Assembly (NCBI GenBank): GCA_020848695.1
Contig: JADLHT010000022.1
Coordinates: 1 to 64,000 of the forward strand
Direction of reading: 5' to 3'
DNA length: 64,000 nucleotides
From: Saprospiraceae bacterium
GTDB taxonomy: Bacteria > Bacteroidota > Bacteroidia > Chitinophagales > Saprospiraceae
Position 1 is the stretch's first letter. Each line of letters starts with the position of its first letter. Positions 42,763 through 52,796 of the stretch are shown here, in pieces. The translations under genes were made by a program, and so were the position numbers. The notes under the pieces are model-generated. The model was not told the DNA's origin, searched no databases, and worked only from the letters and a program-made list of their open reading frames with translations.

Positions 42763-43437
42763 ATGAGTGAATTTAAAAAATATGCGACACAACATTTGGG
42801 AATGTCTTCCATGCATTTGGAAAAATACATGAAAGAATCTGTACCAAATATCAAAGGGTTTACACCAACTGTAATCGAAGAACGACAATTGAATATTGTA
42901 GGAATGGACGTATTCTCAAGGTTGATGATGGACAGAATTATATTTATGGGAGTTCCGGTTAATGACTATGTAGCAAATGTTATTCAGGCACAACTTCTAT
43001 TTTTGGATTCAACGGATGCCAGACGTGATGTTCAGATGTATATCAATAGTCCAGGTGGTTCTGTTATAGATGGCTTGGGAATTTATGACACCATGCAATA
43101 CATTCGACCGGATGTTGCCACAATTTGTACCGGACTTGCTGCTTCGATGGGTGCCGTGTTGCTCTGTGCAGGAACGAAAGGAAAAAGAACTTGTCTAAAA
43201 CATAGCCGGGTTATGATTCATCAGCCATCCGGAGGAATGCAGGGACAATTTACTGATATGGAAATTTCTTACAATCTTATTAAATCCATGAAAAGAGAAT
43301 TGTATGAAATCATGGCACATCATACCGGTCAAGCCGTAGATAAAATCGAATCAGACTGCGACCGCGATAATTGGATGACCGCAATGGAAGCCAAAGAATA
43401 TGGCTTGATTGACGAAGTCTTGATTAAAACAAAGTAA
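42763..43437 (+). CDS. clpP: ATP-dependent Clp protease proteolytic subunit
   Basis: ClpP forms the tetradecameric serine peptidase chamber served by ClpX and ClpC. The catalytic triad is visible at Ser128 (GLAASMGA), His153 (VMIHQPSGG) and Asp202 (DRDNWM). The 224 residues include an N-terminal extension of about 30 residues that may be removed on maturation. It is 38 bp upstream of clpX. Confidence 0.97.
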   Translation: MSEFKKYATQHLGMSSMHLEKYMKESVPNIKGFTPTVIEERQLNIVGMDVFSRLMMDRIIFMGVPVNDYVANVIQAQLLFLDSTDARRDVQMYINSPGGSVIDGLGIYDTMQYIRPDVATICTGLAASMGAVLLCAGTKGKRTCLKHSRVMIHQPSGGMQGQFTDMEISYNLIKSMKRELYEIMAHHTGQAVDKIESDCDRDNWMTAMEAKEYGLIDEVLIKTK

Positions 43438-43475
43438 TAACAATTACCGAGTTCAACAATATAATTCATTGTAAA

Positions 43476-44714
43476 TTGGCTAAAAAAAGTAAAGAACTAG
43501 AACAATTTTGCAGTTTTTGCGGAAGAGAACGAAATCAGGTGTTTCTACTTGTTCAGGGAGAGGATCATTCTATTTGCAATGATTGTGCAGAAAAAGCATT
43601 TGAAATCGTTCAGGAAGAATTACACAATCATAAATCCAAAAAACCAGGTAAAAAATTCAAACTGGGAAATACTGTTACTCCTGTAAAAATCAAAGAGTAC
43701 TTAGACCAGTATGTAGTAGGTCAGGATGACGCCAAAAAAATCCTATCCATAGCAGTTTACAATCATTACAAGAGATTGGGTCAAAATATCAATGATGATA
43801 TTGAAATTGAAAAGTCAAATGTTTTGTTTATCGGTCCAACTGGAACAGGAAAAACTTTAATGGCAAAGTCAATGGCAAAGTTTTTACAGGTACCATTTGC
43901 CATTGTTGACGCTACATCCTTTACAGAAGCTGGATATGTTGGCGAAGATGTAGAAGGGATGTTAAGCAGACTATTGCAATCCTGTAATTATGATGTTGAA
44001 GCTGCTGAAACGGGCATAATCTATATTGATGAAATTGATAAGATTGCACGCAAAAGCGATAATCCTTCTATTACAAGAGATGTTTCTGGAGAAGGCGTAC
44101 AGCAAGCAATGTTAAAAATGCTGGAAGGTGCAGATGTAAATGTGCCACCTGCCGGTGGAAGAAAACATCCTGAACAAAGTTTTATAAAAGTCAACACCCG
44201 TGATATTCTTTTTATTTGTGGCGGTGCATTTGATGGATTGGAAAAAATTATTTCGAGAAGAATGAACACCAATATCATCGGATACTCTCAAAATACCTTA
44301 CTGGATTCAATAAAAGAAAATCCACTCTCCTATGTTACTCATCAGGATCTTAAGAGATTTGGAATAATCCCTGAATTATTAGGAAGACTGCCTGTACTTG
44401 CCTACCTTACTGAATTAGATAAGCAGGCTTTTGCAGATATATTGACCAAGCCAAGAAATGCTTTGCTTAAGCAATTTACCAAGCTTCTTGCTATGGATGG
44501 TGTTGAATTAAGTTTTACAAAAGACGCAATTGAAGAACTTGCCGACGCTGCTATGAAAAGCCAGTTGGGGGCAAGAGGATTAAGAAGCATTTGCGAGGCG
44601 GTGTTGAGGGATTTAATGTATTCATCCGGTTCATCTGAGTCTAAAAAACAAAAAATCGACGGCGATTACGTCAAGAAACAACTGATCAATTATAAAATTA
44701 GCAATGCAGGGTAA
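43476..44714 (+). CDS. clpX: ATP-dependent Clp protease ATP-binding subunit ClpX
   Basis: ClpX is a AAA+ unfoldase. The 412 residues have the N-terminal zinc-binding domain (CSFCGRE...CNDC, about 12-38), Walker [10 protein letters not shown], the DEIDK Walker B and a conserved GRLPV segment. The ClpP-docking IGF loop corresponds to IGYSQN (near 268). The start is TTG at 43476, because no ATG precedes the zinc finger. Confidence 0.96.
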   Translation: MAKKSKELEQFCSFCGRERNQVFLLVQGEDHSICNDCAEKAFEIVQEELHNHKSKKPGKKFKLGNTVTPVKIKEYLDQYVVGQDDAKKILSIAVYNHYKRLGQNINDDIEIEKSNVLFIGPTGTGKTLMAKSMAKFLQVPFAIVDATSFTEAGYVGEDVEGMLSRLLQSCNYDVEAAETGIIYIDEIDKIARKSDNPSITRDVSGEGVQQAMLKMLEGADVNVPPAGGRKHPEQSFIKVNTRDILFICGGAFDGLEKIISRRMNTNIIGYSQNTLLDSIKENPLSYVTHQDLKRFGIIPELLGRLPVLAYLTELDKQAFADILTKPRNALLKQFTKLLAMDGVELSFTKDAIEELADAAMKSQLGARGLRSICEAVLRDLMYSSGSSESKKQKIDGDYVKKQLINYKISNAG

Positions 44715-44845
44715 ACTAATACTCGATTCGTTCATTTATAATTTTCTATAAATTAATTATTTACATATTACATAATATTTTTGAAATATTGTCTTAGATT
44801 GGTTAATTTGCACCGATATTTATTTTCAAACAAAAAAAAATAATT

Positions 44846-45211
44846 ATGAATTCATTAACGGGTCTGGGAAAGTACATTTTCGCGATTCCAATTATGGTTT
44901 TTGGAATTTCTCATTTAAGACATGCAGAAGCAATGGCTTCAATGGCTCCTTTTGGAGGTGTGGTAGTAATTTATTTTACCGGAATTTGTTTAATTCTATT
45001 TACGCTTAGTGTTTTTATGAGTAAATATGACAAATTAGCATCTATTTTATTATTCGTTTTCATGTTACTCAATGTTTTACTATTGCATTTAAGTCCATTT
45101 ATGAATGGTACAGAACCTGGTACTTCAATGTTTCTAAAGGATATTGCTATTGGCGGTGCAGCTTTAATGTATGCACATACCAGTGCAAAGGATAACTCAA
45201 TCATTGGTTAA
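44846..45211 (+). CDS. DoxX-like four-helix membrane protein
   Basis: This 121-residue protein has four hydrophobic helices and the DoxX-style opening GLGKYIFAIPIMVFGISHLRHA. Members are small inner-membrane proteins linked to oxidative stress or sulfur metabolism, but no activity is established for most. It lies 131 bp after clpX and ends just before a strong hairpin terminator. Confidence 0.78.
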   Translation: MNSLTGLGKYIFAIPIMVFGISHLRHAEAMASMAPFGGVVVIYFTGICLILFTLSVFMSKYDKLASILLFVFMLLNVLLLHLSPFMNGTEPGTSMFLKDIAIGGAALMYAHTSAKDNSIIG

Positions 45212-45235
45212 AAACAAATTGAAATTTTATTCAAA

Positions 45236-45264
45236 ACGGGCAAGTAAGGCACTTGCTCGTTTTT
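45236..45264 (+). terminator. Rho-independent terminator after the DoxX-like gene
   Basis: ACGGGCAAGT-AAGGC-ACTTGCTCGT forms a 10-bp stem with one G-T pair, a 5-nt loop, and a T-run (TTTTT from 45260). It lies 25 bp after the stop codon and 14 bp before truA, separating the two transcripts. Confidence 0.85.
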
Positions 45265-45277
45265 ATTCATCAAGAAG

Positions 45278-46012
45278 ATGAAGCTAATCCTTGAGTTGGC
45301 ATACAATGGAAGTAAATTTTTTGGCTGGCAGATTCAACCCACTCACGTTACGGTACAAGAAGTCATTCAACAAAAGCTTCATCAGATTACAGGCGAAAAC
45401 ATTGAAGTCGTCGGATGTGGAAGAACTGATACTGGAGTTCACGCGTCTCAATACTTTGCACATCTAGAAGTAGAGTCTTCTCTCGTAGAAAAAATAAGCA
45501 CAACTAGGCTAAATGCTGTGCTACCGGAAAGTATATCAATTCTAAAAATAAGCCCTATCAGTGATGATTTTCATGCAAGATACTCTGCAAGATTTCGAAA
45601 ATACATCTATCGGATTCACACCTACAAAGATCCTTTCAATACTGATTTCAGTTATTATTTTAATTCTATAAGCGCTGAAAAACTTCATCTTCTGAATGAG
45701 GTTGCGGCAATAATAGCTAAAATAGAAAACTTTGAAAGTTTTGCAAAATCGAAATCAGGTCTAAATCATTTTAAATGTACAGTATTTGAGTCTAATTGGA
45801 TTTGTCAAGATGAAACTCATTTAGAGTATCATATTTCTGCAAATAGATTTGTAAGAGGCATGGTAAGACTTTGTGTTGGAGCAGCATTATCCTATGCTAC
45901 GCAAAAAATTAACTTATCAGATATAATAGAAGCCACACAAAACAGATTACAAATTCCTAAAAGCTGGTCAGTTCCTGCTCATGGACTCACTCTTACAGAA
46001 GTAAAATATTAA
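45278..46012 (+). CDS. truA: tRNA pseudouridine(38-40) synthase TruA
   Basis: TruA isomerises uridines 38-40 in the anticodon arm. The 244-residue protein shows the catalytic-Asp motif GCGRTDTGVHASQ (Asp near residue 52), the opening YNGSKFFGWQIQP and the conserved FRKYIYRI (FRY-type) segment. Its stop is 9 bp from the convergent GWxTD-family gene. Confidence 0.95.
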   Translation: MKLILELAYNGSKFFGWQIQPTHVTVQEVIQQKLHQITGENIEVVGCGRTDTGVHASQYFAHLEVESSLVEKISTTRLNAVLPESISILKISPISDDFHARYSARFRKYIYRIHTYKDPFNTDFSYYFNSISAEKLHLLNEVAAIIAKIENFESFAKSKSGLNHFKCTVFESNWICQDETHLEYHISANRFVRGMVRLCVGAALSYATQKINLSDIIEATQNRLQIPKSWSVPAHGLTLTEVKY

Positions 46013-46021
46013 TCGTTCTTG

Positions 46022-47494
46022 CTATTCATCAAAATATTCTCGGGCCTTTCGATTAACGGAACGCTTTATTCGGGTTGCTTCGACCTGGTTTTCTCCATCA
46101 AATTCTTCTTTAACTTTTCTATATAACTCTAACTCCCACCGCTTATTAGATCTCTCACCAATGCAAGTCGAATGAAGCAGAATATAATTTGTCTCGGTTA
46201 GATCCGGATTATAAAAAAGAAACTTTACCTCAGCCTGACCGTTAGGCATTTTTGCATAAGTCCAAATTTCATAAGGGTAAGCACCATTGTCCTGATTTTC
46301 CTGCAAGTAATCCGTAGGGGGTCCATATTTTAAAAAAATCACTCCCCTATCCGATTCAAATCCATAACCAAACCCGGTTGGAAAATTTCGATCCGCATAA
46401 AATACGTTTCTTTGAAATCGATTGAATGCATCAACGCAATTTGTATCAAAGCGATCTTTGAAAAATCGATATAGATACATGCGTCTTCCAACATCATCTT
46501 TTTCCTGAAGTAATGAACTAATAATATTTCTCTCCTGATTATCCAAAATTGCATTTAACGCTTTCAAATAATAACTGACGCTATCTGACCTTAATCCCTT
46601 AAAGACCGATTCATCTTTCTTGCTTTCAAAATTCAATTCCAAATAACGATCCCAAAAAGGATTTAACCTCTGAAATTCAGCTTCACTGCTGTCTAGCTTA
46701 TTTCCAATTCGGTCGATGATAAAAACTTTTAAAATATAGAAACCGGATGGGATTGTACTGATATCTTTCCGATTCAGAATTATTGATGGTTCTTTATTAG
46801 GTACTGCTTTTATCCAATCCAAAACCAAATGATTATCCCCGGAATCTAATTTTTGTAATATTTGATATTGAATTGCAAAATTCTTCTCTTTTGAATTAAT
46901 AGCAGAATAAACTTCACAAAAAGAATAAAGAATATTTTGATTTCTTTGTATCTTCAGATAGGGCAATGGTTCATACTCTAATCCATACTTATTTAACGCC
47001 GAAACTTCATTTTCTGAACTTTTTACTTCTCGAAACAATTGAACAGAAGATAATTGAGGATCCCTTTTGACTGAAGAAATTTGAAACAAGTTCGTGAAGC
47101 TTGATTCGTCCGATGGGTTAAATGAATCTTGTAGTTTACTTAAAAGTTTATAATTTCCGGGAGGAAGCGTCCATCTAAACTGGTGAAGCAAGGCCTTTGA
47201 TTCATATAAAAATGGACTGTTGAGCTGATAGATCTCCGATCTAAGAATTTTACCTTCTGCTTTTAGTATTATATCAATATTAACCTGAAACTGAAAAGAA
47301 CTGTCTTCTTTACTGTTGAGGTTTGGATTGTTGGGTTTGTAATTTCGTTTTAGTTTAGTTGTCGGTATATAATAAATGATTTCGACATAGGAGCTTGTAT
47401 CCGACTTAAACAAATAGGTTTGGATATCTGCATTTATTGCATAAGTAGGAACTGCATAAATTAAAAGATAAACTAAGACAATATAAGATTTCAT
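46022..47494 (-). CDS. GWxTD-family secreted protein
   Basis: This 490-residue exported protein (signal about 1-19) belongs to the Bacteroidota GWxTD-domain family by its C-terminal region: RGVIFLKYGPPTDY, then YEIWTY and VKFLFYNPD. The name-giving motif itself is altered to GFESD in this copy. The N-terminal part is beta-rich. Function in the family is unknown. The frame opens at a TTG (47503); the ATG at 47494 begins the signal peptide and is taken as start. Confidence 0.78.
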   Translation of the reverse strand: MKSYIVLVYLLIYAVPTYAINADIQTYLFKSDTSSYVEIIYYIPTTKLKRNYKPNNPNLNSKEDSSFQFQVNIDIILKAEGKILRSEIYQLNSPFLYESKALLHQFRWTLPPGNYKLLSKLQDSFNPSDESSFTNLFQISSVKRDPQLSSVQLFREVKSSENEVSALNKYGLEYEPLPYLKIQRNQNILYSFCEVYSAINSKEKNFAIQYQILQKLDSGDNHLVLDWIKAVPNKEPSIILNRKDISTIPSGFYILKVFIIDRIGNKLDSSEAEFQRLNPFWDRYLELNFESKKDESVFKGLRSDSVSYYLKALNAILDNQERNIISSLLQEKDDVGRRMYLYRFFKDRFDTNCVDAFNRFQRNVFYADRNFPTGFGYGFESDRGVIFLKYGPPTDYLQENQDNGAYPYEIWTYAKMPNGQAEVKFLFYNPDLTETNYILLHSTCIGERSNKRWELELYRKVKEEFDGENQVEATRIKRSVNRKAREYFDE

Positions 47495-47556
47495 GATAAT
47501 CAAATTGAAACGAGGTCAATTAAAATTGTTGAATCGAAACCTTAAATTTAAAGTCT

Positions 47557-47913
47557 TTACTCCTTTCTCAACAACATACGGAAGCTTATACCATTGATAT
47601 TCATTGTCAAGCCTAAGGTTTGATCCGGATTTTTACTTACTTGATAACGAATTTCATTGGGTAAATGCTGTACAATTTCCATATTTTCAATCTTAAAAGG
47701 AACCGGAAAATCATTTCCAAAAATATTGGTGGACAGCAGACTATCCTTGAATTCATAATAGGCATTTGAAAGAGTTTGAGTTGGTTTTTCATTGCGGTAC
47801 GCCTCTTTAACCAACCATTTCCCTTGAATTTCGTCATGTGTTAGGACCGGTTTTATATCCTTTTTACACGATACAAATGATACTAAAAGCAAGCCCATTA
47901 ACAATCTTTGCAT
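47557..47913 (-). CDS. Small lipoprotein (lipocalin-like)
   Basis: This 118-residue lipoprotein has the lipobox LLLVSFVSC (Cys about residue 16) followed by Lys-Lys-Asp. The mature part begins with the IQGKWLVKEAYRN pattern seen in lipocalin-like domains of Bacteroidota. The frame extends upstream to a TTG at 47934, but a TATCTTTG box at 47932-47939 overlaps that codon, so the ATG at 47913 is used. Ligand and role are unknown. Confidence 0.75.
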   Translation of the reverse strand: MQRLLMGLLLVSFVSCKKDIKPVLTHDEIQGKWLVKEAYRNEKPTQTLSNAYYEFKDSLLSTNIFGNDFPVPFKIENMEIVQHLPNEIRYQVSKNPDQTLGLTMNINGISFRMLLRKE

Positions 47914-47931
47914 AATCTTTGTTTGCGAGTT

Positions 47932-47939
47932 CAAAGATA
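47932..47939 (-). promoter_or_regulatory. -7 box of the small lipoprotein gene (TATCTTTG)
   Basis: A minus-strand octamer has a TTTC 18 bp upstream as a weak -33 element. It ends 18 bp before the ATG at 47913. Confidence 0.5.
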
Positions 47940-47965
47940 CTGAAATTTAGACTTCCTGAAAGTTG

Positions 47966-47973
47966 TATTTTTG
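47966..47973 (+). promoter_or_regulatory. -7 box of the SDR gene (TATTTTTG)
   Basis: This plus-strand octamer lies 26 bp from the divergent box at 47932-47939. The first ATG (47975) would lie before the expected transcript start; the second (47984) just after it. Confidence 0.5.
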
Positions 47974-47983
47974 CATGATACAA

Positions 47984-48823
47984 ATGAAAAGACCTGTTAT
48001 TTTTATAAGTGGTGTTTCCAGTGGAATTGGAAACTACTTAGCAAAAATACTTTCTGCAAAATTCCAAATAATTGGAAGCATTCGCAAGGAATCTGACGAA
48101 CTGCGAATTGCCCAACAAATTCCGGGAATTATATTAGTGAATTTGGATTATAGTTCTATTGATGGGCTGGAAAAAAGTCTAAATAAGTTTTTAGAAAAAT
48201 ATCCGGAATTAAAAATATATACAATTATCAACAACGCAGGAATAGCGCATCCCGGACCATTAATTGAATTACCAATTCACAAACTGGAAGACCAGTTTCG
48301 TGTAAACGTATTCAGTCAAATTTTAGTCATTCAAAAACTTTTTTCTAGACTTTACATAAACCAAAGCAGAATCATTAATATCAGTTCGGTCTCCGGTCTG
48401 TTTGCATCACCTTTTCTTGGCGCTTACGCAGGTTCAAAATTTGCCCTAGAGGGTCTAAGTGATTCTTTGCGCAGAGAATTAAGCCTTTTTGGAATCAAAG
48501 TAATCCTCATAGAACCCGGACCCTTAAAAACCAATATTTGGCAAAAAAACTTAGGTCTCCCTGAGAATTTTCCTGAAAGTATTTTCTCACAATACTTATG
48601 TGCTGCCGACGAGACGATTCTAAACATAGAAAAGAGAGCAATGCCATTGGATAAATTAAATCCGATTATTTTTCATGCGCTTGAACATAAATCTCCAAAA
48701 AATCGTTATTTAGTTCATCGCAATCCATGCATGATAAAGCTGATAACTAAACTTATTCCATCGAAGTGGATTGACCTGATAATTACAAAAAGAATGAATT
48801 CAAACATTAATAGAAACAAATGA
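47984..48823 (+). CDS. Short-chain dehydrogenase/reductase
   Basis: This 279-residue classical SDR has the cofactor loop ISGVSSGIG near residues 7-15, NNAG near 85-88, the catalytic Ser (NISSVSG) and the Tyr-x-x-x-Lys pair (YAGSKFA). The substrate is unknown; the form resembles SDRs acting on lipids or steroids. Upstream in-frame starts at 47963 (TTG) and 47975 (ATG) fall within or directly on the promoter box, so 47984 is preferred. The stop overlaps the next ATG by four bases, so the peptidase gene is coupled. Confidence 0.87.
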   Translation: MKRPVIFISGVSSGIGNYLAKILSAKFQIIGSIRKESDELRIAQQIPGIILVNLDYSSIDGLEKSLNKFLEKYPELKIYTIINNAGIAHPGPLIELPIHKLEDQFRVNVFSQILVIQKLFSRLYINQSRIINISSVSGLFASPFLGAYAGSKFALEGLSDSLRRELSLFGIKVILIEPGPLKTNIWQKNLGLPENFPESIFSQYLCAADETILNIEKRAMPLDKLNPIIFHALEHKSPKNRYLVHRNPCMIKLITKLIPSKWIDLIITKRMNSNINRNK

Positions 48824-50463
48824 TTTTCAAAATAATCCAAGCCATATTCCTTTGCCTTCTATCCAACATAACACTTACCAGCCAGAACAATCATTTTACC
48901 TTAAAAGACAGCTTAAGAGGTTCTATGAGGAAAGAAAGGGAATATGATGTAACACATTATGAATTACACGTTAAAATCAATTTAGATAAAAAATTTCTAG
49001 AAGGATATAATATAATTAGTTATGTTGGCTTAACGGATTCTAAAGAAATACAGGTTGACCTATTTGACAATATGTCGATCAAATTTATAAAGTCTGGGAA
49101 GAAAAACTTAAAGTACAGAAGAATATTTAATGCAATTTTTATCGATCATCCGATTCAAAATGGTAAATCAGATAAAATAGTTATTGAGTATGAAGGAAAT
49201 CCTGTAATCGCAAAAAATGCACCTTGGGATGGAGGTTTTGTTTTTAAAAAAGATGAAAAAAATAATCATTGGGTTGGAGTTGCTTGTGAGGGAACCGGAG
49301 CAAGTTTATGGTGGCCGAATAAAGATCATCTTTCGGACGAACCCAATGATATGGATATTTTTATTACAGTTGACAATCCTTATTTCGCCCTATCAAATGG
49401 AAAGTTGATTGAAGAATTAAAATCTGGTAAAAAATCTACAACTTATCATTGGCATGTTTCTTATCCCATCAATAATTACAACGTAAGTTTATACATTGGA
49501 AAGTATTCTCATTTTTCTGAGGATATGATGACTTTATCAAAAGAAAAACTCACACTTAACTATTACGTTTTGGAATATAATCTTTCCAAAGCAAAAATCC
49601 ATTTTGAACAAACAAAAAAAATATTAGAATCCTTTGAGCATTTCTGTGGAACATATCCTTTTATTAAGGACGGATATGCATTGATTGAAGCACCCTATCT
49701 TGGTATGGAACACCAGAGTGGTATTGCTTATGGAAACGGTTACCAAAGAGGCTATTTAGGCAAGAGAATCCCGGAAAATTTAAATTTCGATTATATTATC
49801 GTACATGAAAGCGGACATGAATATTGGGGAAATGCAGTTTCTTGCAAGGATCATTCAGAAATGTGGCTACATGAAGGCTTTACTACATACATGGAATCAC
49901 TTTATATTGAATATCTTTTTGGAAGAGATGAAGCTTTGCGTTATCTGGAATTTCAAAAACCTTCAATAGCAAATGACAAACCACTACTAGGACCCAAACA
50001 TGTAAATTATACAGATAACACGTCAGATATCTATATAAAAGGATCTTGGATTCTTCAAACGTTTAGAAAAAGCTTAATGAATGATTCTTTATTTTTTGAC
50101 ATTTTTAAAAGCTTCTTTCAAAATCACAAATATGGTTTTGTTACAACCAAAGACTGGGTGGACTTTGTCAATACAAGAACAGGTGTTGACTACACTCCAT
50201 TCTTTAGTCAATACCTCAAATACAAATCCTTACCCAAACTTGTTTATAAAGTAGGACACAGAGATACTTATACTAGTATCCATTACAAATGGGATTGTTA
50301 TGAAAGAGATTTCAACTTGCCGGTTGAGATTGAAATGGATGGAAGAAAAATCAGATTAGAACCATCTATGGACTGGAAGAATATTGAATTCAACAGGAAT
50401 TTTAAAAATGTCAAACCGGTTACTCGTGGAATACTAATTGATGTCGAAGAGCAAAAAATGTAG
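48820..50463 (+). CDS. Secreted M1-family metallopeptidase
   Basis: A signal peptide (about 1-21) is followed by an M1 aminopeptidase-type fold of 547 residues. The zinc site His329-Glu330-x-x-His333 with Glu352 (HEGFTTY) is intact. The exopeptidase box reads GMEHQSGIAYG at 295-305 in place of GAMEN, as in many periplasmic Bacteroidota M1 proteins. Probable role: trimming peptides in the periplasm. Confidence 0.9.
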   Translation: MIFKIIQAIFLCLLSNITLTSQNNHFTLKDSLRGSMRKEREYDVTHYELHVKINLDKKFLEGYNIISYVGLTDSKEIQVDLFDNMSIKFIKSGKKNLKYRRIFNAIFIDHPIQNGKSDKIVIEYEGNPVIAKNAPWDGGFVFKKDEKNNHWVGVACEGTGASLWWPNKDHLSDEPNDMDIFITVDNPYFALSNGKLIEELKSGKKSTTYHWHVSYPINNYNVSLYIGKYSHFSEDMMTLSKEKLTLNYYVLEYNLSKAKIHFEQTKKILESFEHFCGTYPFIKDGYALIEAPYLGMEHQSGIAYGNGYQRGYLGKRIPENLNFDYIIVHESGHEYWGNAVSCKDHSEMWLHEGFTTYMESLYIEYLFGRDEALRYLEFQKPSIANDKPLLGPKHVNYTDNTSDIYIKGSWILQTFRKSLMNDSLFFDIFKSFFQNHKYGFVTTKDWVDFVNTRTGVDYTPFFSQYLKYKSLPKLVYKVGHRDTYTSIHYKWDCYERDFNLPVEIEMDGRKIRLEPSMDWKNIEFNRNFKNVKPVTRGILIDVEEQKM

Positions 50464-50478
50464 AATTTATCAATAGCC

Positions 50479-51309
50479 ATGATTGAACTTACTTTACAAA
50501 TTTCTACTCATGAGCATGACATCTGGATTGCAAAGCTATATCAATTTGGTATTGATAATTTTCTGGAAGACGAAGAACAATTAAAATGTTTTGTAGAAAA
50601 ATCTCAATGGGAATTTGAACTTTGCAATGTAATTATACCAATTTTAAGAAGCCATAGAATCAATTACACAATAAATCAATTGGATGTAAAAGACTGGAAC
50701 AAGGAGTGGGAATCCAATTTTGAACCAATATTAATTGAACCCTATTTGTACATTCATGCATCATTTCATCCATTAATTCCCGAGATAAAACATAGTATTC
50801 TTATTGCGCCTAAAATGGCATTTGGAACGGGACATCACTCTACTACATCGATGATTTTAAGATGGATGCTTCAAGTTGATTTTCGGAATAAAGATGTACT
50901 TGATTTTGGTTGCGGCACAGGAATTTTAGGAATTTATGCTTCTTTAAAAGAATGTAATGAATTAGTCCTCATCGACAATGATCCGAATTCAATTGAAAAT
51001 TCCGAAGAACATTGTTTGTTGAATCATATAAAAAATGTACAAATATACTTGGGATCAACAGATCAAATACCAGCTCAAAAATTTGATTTTATCTTTGCCA
51101 ATATTACCCGAAATGTTCTTGAAGAGTGTATGTCAGATCTAAAAACACATTTGGCAAAAGATGGAAATTTAGTCATCAGTGGATTTTTAAAGTCAGATGA
51201 AGAATTTATGCGGCAGCTGATTAAGTCTCATGGCCTAAAATGTCAAGAAACTATGGTTGACAAAGACTGGCTTGCAATGAACTTAACAATTGAAGATCTA
51301 ATCCAGTAA
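50479..51309 (+). CDS. prmA: Ribosomal protein L11 methyltransferase
   Basis: PrmA trimethylates ribosomal protein L11. The 276-residue protein has MAFGTGHHSTTSM (about 113-125) and the SAM-binding VLDFGCGTGILGIYA (about 138-152), with NITRNVL as post-motif. It follows the peptidase by 15 bp. Its last 12 bases overlap the convergent maf gene. Confidence 0.93.
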   Translation: MIELTLQISTHEHDIWIAKLYQFGIDNFLEDEEQLKCFVEKSQWEFELCNVIIPILRSHRINYTINQLDVKDWNKEWESNFEPILIEPYLYIHASFHPLIPEIKHSILIAPKMAFGTGHHSTTSMILRWMLQVDFRNKDVLDFGCGTGILGIYASLKECNELVLIDNDPNSIENSEEHCLLNHIKNVQIYLGSTDQIPAQKFDFIFANITRNVLEECMSDLKTHLAKDGNLVISGFLKSDEEFMRQLIKSHGLKCQETMVDKDWLAMNLTIEDLIQ

Positions 51310-51894
51310 GGCATTCTCAAAATTTCTCAGCCCTTCGTAGATCAAATCTGTAGGAAGTCCCATTATATTCGCATAAGAACCTTCAATAGCTGAGATCTTA
51401 CACAAACCAATCCATTCCTGAACTGCATAGGAACCTGCTTTATCGTAAGGTTTATATTTTTCGATATACCATCTGATTTCCGCATCAGTTAGTTCACGCA
51501 TATATACCTGTGAAGCGCCTGTGAAGCTAAATCTTTTTGTACTGTCCTGAAGACAAACACCGGTGTAAACCGTATGCTTTTTTCCTGATAAAAATGCCAA
51601 CATCCTATAGGCTTCACGAAAGTCAACGGGTTTGTTAAATATCTGATTACCTAATACCACAACGGAATCCGCAGTAATAATAATTGCATCCGAATACAAA
51701 TAAGTCCTTGCAACATCCGCTTTTTTATTGGCTAAATATTCTGCAACTTCATGGAGTGGAAGATCATCTGGAAAATTTTCCTCAACATCAATGGATACTA
51801 CTTCAAAATCAAAACCAGCTTCAGTTAATAGACTCCTTCTTCTTGGTGAACCGGAAGCGAGAATAATTTTTCTTTTATTGATATGCATATTCAT
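51298..51894 (-). CDS. maf: Maf-family nucleotide pyrophosphatase
   Basis: This 198-residue enzyme hydrolyses non-canonical nucleoside triphosphates. The opening ILASGSPRRRSLL (about 10-22), TADSVVVLG and the YDKAGSYAVQ segment are diagnostic (YhdE-type dTTP/UTP pyrophosphatase). Its ATG overlaps the end of the prenyltransferase gene by four bases, and its 3' end overlaps prmA in the opposite orientation. Confidence 0.93.
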   Translation of the reverse strand: MNMHINKRKIILASGSPRRRSLLTEAGFDFEVVSIDVEENFPDDLPLHEVAEYLANKKADVARTYLYSDAIIITADSVVVLGNQIFNKPVDFREAYRMLAFLSGKKHTVYTGVCLQDSTKRFSFTGASQVYMRELTDAEIRWYIEKYKPYDKAGSYAVQEWIGLCKISAIEGSYANIMGLPTDLIYEGLRNFENALLD

Positions 51895-52796
51895 TGAAGT
51901 ATTATAAATATTAAACCCAACAGCATATATATTTTACAGAGAAAACTAATTATTGAGAAATTAATTTTATTTGTGTTGTTCATCAATGATATGAATAGTA
52001 CACATATAGGTGCTAAGACAAAAACGAAATAGTACAAATTCAACTTTAGCCATTCTATATAAAATGTAACAACAATAGCTAATCCAAAAAAAATCACCAA
52101 AATCAATTTTGCAACAATTATACTTGTTGATCTTCCGTATCGGACACAACCCGTATTACAACTTACCCTTACATCTCCTTCATAATCTTCCAAATCCTTA
52201 ACTAACTCTCTAAATAAATTAATAATAAAGGCAAACAACGAAAGTATAAACAACTTTTGAGAAACAACCTGAAAAAGTTCTAAATCACGCTTACTCAATT
52301 GCAGTATTATTTCACTAAAAAAATAAGGAATCATCAAAACAGTTAATGCTATACAAAATGCAACAAAAACATTACCCAGATATCCCCGGCATTTTAAGAA
52401 TTTTGAATAGATCCATAACATGTAAACTGTTATAGGATAGATCAAAAATGAGTAATAAAAATGATGACGAATACTGAGATATAAAGAAATAACTCCTCCG
52501 GTAAAAATCAAAAAATAATAGAATCTAATGGCAGCGCTTATTCCAACATAATTTAAAATCAAACAATCCTCGAAAGGGCGATTAATAAAATCTGCTTTTA
52601 CATCTAAAAGATCATTGATCACAAATCCGCTAGCGGCAACAATTAATGTACACAATACAAACAACAAAACATCAATCGTTTCAATTTGTACTTCGAAAGA
52701 AATCTTAGAAAGTAATAAATAATAAATAAGAAGTTGTGCAATCGCAATGATCAATAAGTTCTCCCATCGAATCAAGCGAAACCAGGCACTTTTCAT
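51891..52796 (-). CDS. UbiA-family prenyltransferase
   Basis: This 301-residue membrane protein has about eight helices and the two Asp-rich Mg-diphosphate motifs NDLLDVKADFINRP (near 62) and DLEDYEGDVRVSC (near 200). It is close in style to geranylgeranylglycerol-phosphate geranylgeranyltransferase-like proteins of Bacteroidota. The aromatic or polar acceptor is unknown. It is the middle gene of a compact minus-strand set with the KdsC-like phosphatase upstream and maf downstream. Confidence 0.88.
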   Translation of the reverse strand: MKSAWFRLIRWENLLIIAIAQLLIYYLLLSKISFEVQIETIDVLLFVLCTLIVAASGFVINDLLDVKADFINRPFEDCLILNYVGISAAIRFYYFLIFTGGVISLYLSIRHHFYYSFLIYPITVYMLWIYSKFLKCRGYLGNVFVAFCIALTVLMIPYFFSEIILQLSKRDLELFQVVSQKLFILSLFAFIINLFRELVKDLEDYEGDVRVSCNTGCVRYGRSTSIIVAKLILVIFFGLAIVVTFYIEWLKLNLYYFVFVLAPICVLFISLMNNTNKINFSIISFLCKIYMLLGLIFIILQ

